64,000 nucleotides of DNA from Typha latifolia (Eukaryota; Streptophyta; Magnoliopsida; Poales; Typhaceae): assembly GCA_019914945.1 (NCBI GenBank), contig CM034101.1, positions 6,769,188 through 6,833,187 of the forward strand, read 5' to 3'. The notes below the pieces were generated by a model. It worked only from the letters and a program-made list of their open reading frames with translations. It had not been told where the DNA came from and ran no database searches. The position numbers and the translations under genes are program-made. Positions 58,983 through 64,000 of the stretch are shown piece by piece. The first letter of the stretch is position 1; each line of letters begins with the position of its first letter.

Positions 58983-59852
58983 TCATCGGCGAGCTATCAT
59001 CGAAGCGTCGAGGTGCGATGACCGACCAGCGGTGGAAGAGGATGGTTTGAGAGGAGACAACCGGTCGTGAGCTTGACTCCGCTTAAGAGTTATCCGATCC
59101 AATGGTTTCTGCGAAGTAAGAGAAGGTTCCAAAGCATCGACTCGCACCCCACTTTGAGTGCACAGATTTGTAAGAAAAATGCCAAATGGTAATCCCTCAC
59201 GAGGTGCTTCTTTCTGTGCAGCTGAGAGAATCGAATCATAGATCACGGTAGCTAAGTCAATAGAGACACCCAATAACATGGCATGAAGAAGGAACGCACG
59301 ATCGAGACTAATGCTGGAATGTCGAGTCTTGGGTGTAACATTGTACAGACAAAAGAGGTGAAGCATGCGAGCCACAGATGTCAGCTTTGCATGCGGCATC
59401 ATGTTACCTTTCGAACGTTCCCCTTTAATCAGGACAGTACCGGCATATTCATTGACATCAGGAAGTGGAGCAGACGTTGGATACTGGTACTCACCATCAG
59501 GAAGACGAAGTTCAGCACGAATAACATCAGAATCCAGGTAGATAGATACACCACGAACAGTAGACCGTATACAGTGATCGAAAATCGTGGCATTACTAAA
59601 GAATTCCCGAACAATTTCCACATAAGCAGTCCCGCTCATCCGACACACTGATAACCATCCTCGTTCAGTAAAGATCTGTTCAATCCCCAATTCAGAAAAA
59701 TCAGATAGAACCACGGGTCTTTCACAGATAACAGGACGGGTGCCAAAATTATGTTTGTAGCGACCCGCAGCTGCTGTTGAAGAAAACTTGGGAGCCGAGG
59801 ATGGCGATGAAGGCGGCCTTGGTTTCTTGGTCACTGTCGCCTTTTTAGGCAT
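58983..59852 (-). CDS. Envelope-like ORF of C2 (putative plant transposon protein domain)
   Basis: Open frame read from MPKKATVTKKPRPP at 59852; the ATG eight codons upstream (59876) is not conserved in C1 and lies within the putative intron. Basic Ser/Pro-rich N-terminus, then YKHNFGTRPV, ERGWLSVCRMSGTAY, VREFFSNAT, LPDVNEYAGTVLIKGERSKG, NVTPKTRHSSIS, DRAFLLHAML, LPFGIFLTNLC and a short end, DASMIARR. The C1 copy continues with an acidic tail there, so the C-terminus is frameshifted. The domain pattern fits the PF20167-type 'putative plant transposon' family; biochemical role unknown. Its conservation between two otherwise decayed copies suggests past selection, but 'envelope-like' only describes position. 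Confidence 0.7.
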   Translation of the reverse strand: MPKKATVTKKPRPPSSPSSAPKFSSTAAAGRYKHNFGTRPVICERPVVLSDFSELGIEQIFTERGWLSVCRMSGTAYVEIVREFFSNATIFDHCIRSTVRGVSIYLDSDVIRAELRLPDGEYQYPTSAPLPDVNEYAGTVLIKGERSKGNMMPHAKLTSVARMLHLFCLYNVTPKTRHSSISLDRAFLLHAMLLGVSIDLATVIYDSILSAAQKEAPREGLPFGIFLTNLCTQSGVRVDALEPSLTSQKPLDRITLKRSQAHDRLSPLKPSSSTAGRSSHLDASMIARR

Positions 59853-59853
59853 T

Positions 59854-60121
59854 CTTGAAAAGAAAACACGTTGCAATATTCAATACATGCCTAAAGCAAC
59901 CAAAAAAAATAGCAAGAATTCGAAAAAAAACTGATAGAAACCATGAAGCCCCAAAAGGAAAAACATCTTTCACTTGAAAAATGCTAAGATATCACGTTCA
60001 ATCTCACAAGAACCATCAAGAGTTTAACATTAACGTGATCAAAAGTTGAGAACGCACAAAATCACTCAAGATCAAGCATGTTTATGGAATAAAAAAATAG
60101 GAAAATAATGGATGATCATAC
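59854..60121 (-). other. Putative leader intron of the C2 envelope-like unit
   Basis: Minus-strand donor caag|GTATGATC at 60121, acceptor ttttcttttcAAG| at 59854, one base before the ATG. Same splice sites as 330-591 of C1. Confidence 0.45.
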
Positions 60122-60310
60122 CTTGCAAATGTGGGGAGAAACTCAAAAATTTTGTGGAAAGACACTAGATCCGGAAGAGATCTACCCCCAAAAAGGATTT
60201 GAAGTGAAAAATTCAATGAAAAACACCAAGATCTTGAAGATTTGAGAAAGGGAAAATGAAGGGTTTTTAGGGTTTGGAAAAAGGAAGATGAAACCCTTGG
60301 GTTCGGACGC

Positions 60311-60402
60311 AGTATTTAAAGAACCCACGAGTGCGTTCGAACGCACCAGTCCGCGCGTTCGAACGCACCGCGTTCGAACTCAAGAATCCTCGTTCGAACG
60401 CC
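60311..60402 (-). promoter_or_regulatory. Putative internal promoter of the C2 envelope-like unit
   Basis: Four TTCGAA-type palindromes (60331-60402) upstream of a TATA-like ttctttaaatact (60311-60323, minus). The telo-box AAACCCTAAAAACCC follows at about 60264-60279. Same order as 42-190 of C1. Confidence 0.5.
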
Positions 60403-61416
60403 CTTTTTATTTTTATTTTTTATTTTTATTTTTTTTTATTTTATAAGCTAAAAACAAGTTCAAAATCATTTTGGAGATGCACTTCTAGAATTCCAAACTA
60501 TATTCAAGACATAGAATATGACAATCAAATGAAATAAGTCATACAAGATCAATCAAATCATCAAAAGCATATTATAATCAATTCGAATGCATCACTCAAA
60601 ATTACATTAATCTTGATTGATCATAACGATATGCATATGCAAGATGTGCATTAATAACATGAACCAATCTTTTTAAACACACTTTTCTATATAAACAATG
60701 ATGCAACACAGTAGTCAAACCGACTTAGTATGGAAATGTTACACTTTTCGACTTATTCTCCATAACACAACAGGAATTTTTCCTGTATTTATTTATTTAT
60801 TTTTACTGAAACATATATGTGCAATGACGGCTTTCACACATGAGTAGGTAGCCCTTTTCTTGTAGTACAAATCAACCGATGTGCAAGAAGAGATTCACAT
60901 ATATCATTTTTTTTTAAATTGCAAATAATGTACTGAGTCAAACTGGACTCAAAACAAGACGGCTTTCACACTAACTCATTGTAGCCCTTTTCATTGATCT
61001 TTTATAAAAATATATTTGATAACTAAGCATGAGGTCAAACTGTGCAAATCAAAGTTAATAGAGAGCTATTTAAAAAAATATTCATGATATCATGCTCACA
61101 TAAGAATACACATACGTTATGAGTGCATTAAACATTTATAATTATTGAAGTCGAGGGAGTGACAAAATTAAAATTGAAACAATATACTACAAGATGACAA
61201 ACTTGACTATAATAACTCATAATCAAAAGGAAAATCATATTTTTATGTCAAGAGTATAGTATTGAATCTAGGAGTGCATCAATTTTTTTTTTTATATAAC
61301 AAAAACTCTCGACGAATCTAAAACTAAAACCAAAGAAAATGTCAGACTAAAGAAAACCAAAAAAAATGAAACGATAAGAAACTCACAAACTAAAAAGAAC
61401 TCAAATCCCAATAAAA
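60403..61416. other. Non-coding spacer between pol and envelope-like unit
   Basis: AT-rich. A motif gacggctttcacac...tagcccttttc occurs twice (about 60825-60862 and 60959-60998); on the element strand it is gaaaagggcta...gtgaaagccgtc, purine-rich. Several T runs. No ORF. Confidence 0.5.
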
Positions 61417-61968
61417 TCAGCCCAAAGCACAAATCCCTAACGAAGTACGAAGATACTCAAATCTCTGTAAATCCAAAGGTTTTGTAAACAAGTCACCCAA
61501 CTGTTTCTCCGTCTCAACATGTTCAAGTGCTATTGTTTTGTCTTCAACTAACTTGCGTATAAAATGATGTCGGATATCAATATGTTTTGTACGCGAGTGC
61601 TGAACAGGATTTTTCGATATATTAATAGCACTCATGTTGTCACAATAAAGCACCATAGTATCTTATTCAATGCCATAATCCTGGACCATCTGTTTCATCC
61701 ATAGTAACTGAGAACAACAACTCCCTGCTGCAATGTACTCGGCCTCTGTAGTAGATAAAGATATCGAGTTTTGTTTCTTACTGTGCCAAGCAACCAGATT
61801 GTTTCCAACATAAAAACATCCACCTGAAGTACTTTTTCTATCATCACATGAACCTGCCCAATCAGAATCCGTGTATCCCAATATGATAGCACCCGAGTCA
61901 TACGTAAACCAGATACCTAAATCAACTGTGCCACTGACATATTTTATGATACGTTTCACAGCAAACAA
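61417..61968 (-). pseudogene. Copia RNase H of C2
   Basis: Two open pieces in the same frame separated by one nonsense codon (61657-61662). They read GYTDSDWAGSCDDRKSTSGG (the Copia RNase H signature), SKKQNSISLSTTEAEYIAA, LYCDNMSAINISKNPVQHSRTKHIDIRHHF and end DLFTKPLDLQRFEYLRTSLG, the normal C-terminus of plant Copia polyproteins. It degrades the RNA strand in DNA-RNA hybrids during reverse transcription. Single stops are the only obvious damage. Confidence 0.9.
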
Positions 61969-61989
61969 ATGTGACTCCTTAGGTTCAGA

Positions 61990-63359
61990 CTAAAACCTAG
62001 CACACACACCGACACTAAATGCAATGTCAGGTCTACTAGCAGTTAAGTACAAAAGACTACCAATCATGCTCCTATACAGTGTCTGATCAACACTTTGTCC
62101 TGAAATATCCTTACCTAGTTTGGTAGTTGTACTCATAGGAGTTCTAGCATGTTTTGCATTTTCTAAACCAAATTTAGTCACTAAATCCTTAGCATATTTG
62201 GTTTGAGCGATAAATATCCCTCTTTCCAATTGAGTAATTTGAAGTCCCAAAAAGAACTTCAACTCACCCATCATGCTCATCTCAAAATGACTATGCATGA
62301 GATCAGCAAACTCCTTAGCTAACGATTGACTCGTTGCCCCGAAGACAATGTCATCCACATATATTTGTGCCACAACTAAACTTCTGTTCGACCGTCTAAT
62401 GAACAATGTCTTGTCCACTCCCCCTCGAGTGAACCCCGCATCCACTAAAAAAGTGGTCAACTTCTCATACCAAGCTCTTGGAGCTTGTTTTAGCCCGTAG
62501 AGGGCCTTTTCAATTTAAAAACATGAGAAGGAAATTTTTAATCTTCGAAACCCTTAGGTTGTTCCACATAAACTTCTTCATTCAGGATACCATTCAAGAA
62601 GGCACTTTTAACATCCATTTGAAACAATTTAAATTTTAAATGACAAGCAATGGCAAGCAGTATACGAATAGACTTTAATCTAGTAACAGGAGCAAAAGTC
62701 TCATCAAAATCTATACCCTCAACCTGAGTGTAACCCTCTGCTACTAGTCTGGCTTTATTCCGAACTATATTGCCATGTTCATCACTTTTATTCTTGTAAA
62801 TCCATTTTGTTCCAATGACATTCACATTCTTAGGTCTAGGGACTAAATACCAAACATCATTCCTAGAAAATTGCTCTAATTCCTCATGCATAGCATTAAC
62901 CCAAGAATCGTCTAACAATGCTTCCTTCACATTTTTAGGTTCAAAAGAAGATGTATAACAAGTAAATGATACCTCACTTTGGATTTGCCGTCTTGTCGTA
63001 ATTGGTTCATTCACGTCTCCGATCACTTGTGACAGTGGATAATTTGATTTCACTCTAGCAGATGGTTCCGGTATGTTGCAGTCATTTTTGTTCATTTCAA
63101 CTTTGTCCTCGTTCTGATTCTCAATTTCCAGATCAAGCTCCTTTCCTATTTGTTCGTAATTTGTATCTGCAGAAACAGAAACAGGAGTAGCTTCAGTTAA
63201 GTCAGTCGTGGATTCATCTATCATAACATTAGCAGATTCCATAACAGTAGAAGTGTCAAGATTAAATACTCTGTAGGCTCTACTATTATTCGAATACCCC
63301 AAGAAGATGCCTTCGCTACTTCTAGTGTCAAATTTAGTCAAATATTCTCGATCACGCAA
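61990..63359 (-). pseudogene. Copia reverse transcriptase of C2
   Basis: The first frame (63359-62538) holds the linker ([15 protein letters not shown]), then [32 protein letters not shown] and [56 protein letters not shown] stop and a 1-nt frameshift (about 62535-62480, in the usual LYGLKQAPRAWYE segment) lead to the second frame (62460-61990) with YVDDIVFGAT, the catalytic Y-x-D-D, GELKFFLGLQI and SRPDIAFSVGVCARF. Wording is of the Sirevirus/Maximus type as far as I can judge. Inactive by two lesions only. Confidence 0.9.
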
Positions 63360-63383
63360 GATATAACATTTACTACCAAAAAC

Positions 63384-64000
63384 TCAAAAATATTTAACAC
63401 TAGGTTTCTTACCTTTCCAGATTTCATAAGCAGTCATTTTTGTACCTGGTCTGAGATAAACACGATTTATCACGTGTACCGTTGTATTGACCGCCTCTGC
63501 CCAAAACCTTTGAGTAACATTTTTAGCGTGAAGCATAACCCTAGCCATTTCCTGCACAACTCGGTTCTTTCTTTCAACAATCCCGTTCTGTTGTGGAGTT
63601 ATAGGAGCTAAAAACTCATGTTGAATACCAAGAGAATCACAAAATACAGAAAAATTTTCATTTTCAAATTCTCTACCATGATCAGAACGAATCCTAACTA
63701 GGGTTGTAGATTTTTCATTTTGCAATTTTAAGCATAGTGATTTAAAAACTTCAAAAGTTTCAGACTTCTCACGTAGAAAGGCAACCCAGGTTTATCTAGA
63801 GTAATCATCGACCATTAAGAATATATAGCGTTTACCTCCAAGACTTTTAGTTTTTGTTGGACCCATCAAGTCCATGTGAACTAATTGAAGTACACGGTTG
63901 GTGGTAGCTGAATTTACCTTCTTGTGTGAGATTCGAATTTGTTTTCCAATTTGACACGAACCGCACACTCTTTTTGACATTTCTTTCATCTTAGGTATTC
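63384..64000 (-). pseudogene. Copia integrase of C2, partial
   Basis: The 63989-63792 piece has the end of the zinc-binding part (CGSCQIGKQI) and LVHMDLMGPTKTKSLGGKRY with the first catalytic Asp. After a stop at about 63792, 63725-63384 has IRSDHGREFENENF (second Asp), LAPITPQQNGIVERKNR (catalytic Glu) and FWAEAVNTTVHVINRVYLRP. Thus the D,D-35-E triad is present. The 5' end lies beyond the window. Inserts element cDNA into host DNA. Confidence 0.9.

Larger units (their letters stand above)
57109..64000 (-). mobile_element. Sirevirus-like Copia element C2, 3' two-thirds
   Basis: Minus-strand order from the window edge: integrase, RT, RNase H, non-coding spacer, promoter-like cluster and envelope-like ORF, polypurine tract, 3' LTR. 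Same family as C1. The element is truncated only by the window end; gag and 5' LTR lie beyond 64000. Confidence 0.85.

Overview
Nuclear DNA of a flowering plant. The window holds one recognisable intact host gene, a seven-exon DHHC-type protein S-acyltransferase (37538-45514, plus strand), embedded in nested and decayed transposable elements. Exon 1 of that gene is strongly GC-rich while later exons and flanks are AT-rich; such a 5' to 3' GC gradient is commoner in monocots, so a monocot is my weak guess. No bacterial genes, CRISPR array, rRNA or tRNA gene is seen.

Layout. 1-3332: 3' part of a Sirevirus-like Ty1/Copia element C1 (plus): envelope-like unit, polypurine tract, LTR, then PBS and gag stub and a second LTR end. 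3333-4573: minus-strand Ty3/Gypsy integrase debris. 4574-11765: an LTR split by chromovirus G1 (4659-11259, target duplication tgttc); G1 is itself split by a deleted LTR element (7759-8752, duplication cgaga). 11772-12856: another gypsy 5' end (minus). 13045-21602: MULE transposase remnant, tandem and fold-back repeats, an LTR fragment, an unrecognised WG-containing decayed ORF, and a PIF/Harbinger transposase remnant. 21644-28540: chromovirus G2 (minus), with a Copia 5' LTR plus gag (25189-27395) inside it. 28557-35460: Tekay/Del-type chromovirus G3 (minus), with a small inverted copy of its leader and a GA microsatellite at its left. 35461-37537: intergenic and promoter sequence. 37538-45514: the acyltransferase gene, whose 5.5-kb third intron is filled with repeats. 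47100-54330: three gag-protease copies of one gypsy family, one carrying a hAT-like MITE. 54336-56532: Tekay-type LTR pieces and a second PIF/Harbinger fragment. 57109-64000: a second Sirevirus-like element C2 on the minus strand: LTR with a 53-bp tandem array, polypurine tract, envelope-like unit, RNase H, RT and integrase, running off the window.

Most interesting signals. (1) In both Copia copies the envelope-like ORF is preceded by what looks like its own RNA polymerase II promoter: four TTCGAA-type palindromes, a TATA box, a leader with a telo-box (AAACCCTA) and a roughly 265-nt leader intron ending 1 nt before the ATG. (2) The same palindrome, GCGTTCGAACGC, clusters upstream of the TATA box in the LTRs of unrelated superfamilies (Copia and several Gypsy families), suggesting a shared promoter code. 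(3) In the G1/G2 family the tRNA-iMet primer-binding site is tandemly reiterated and one or more copies lie inside the LTR end; for G1 this boundary is fixed by the target duplication. All are read from sequence by eye and need alignment and transcript evidence.
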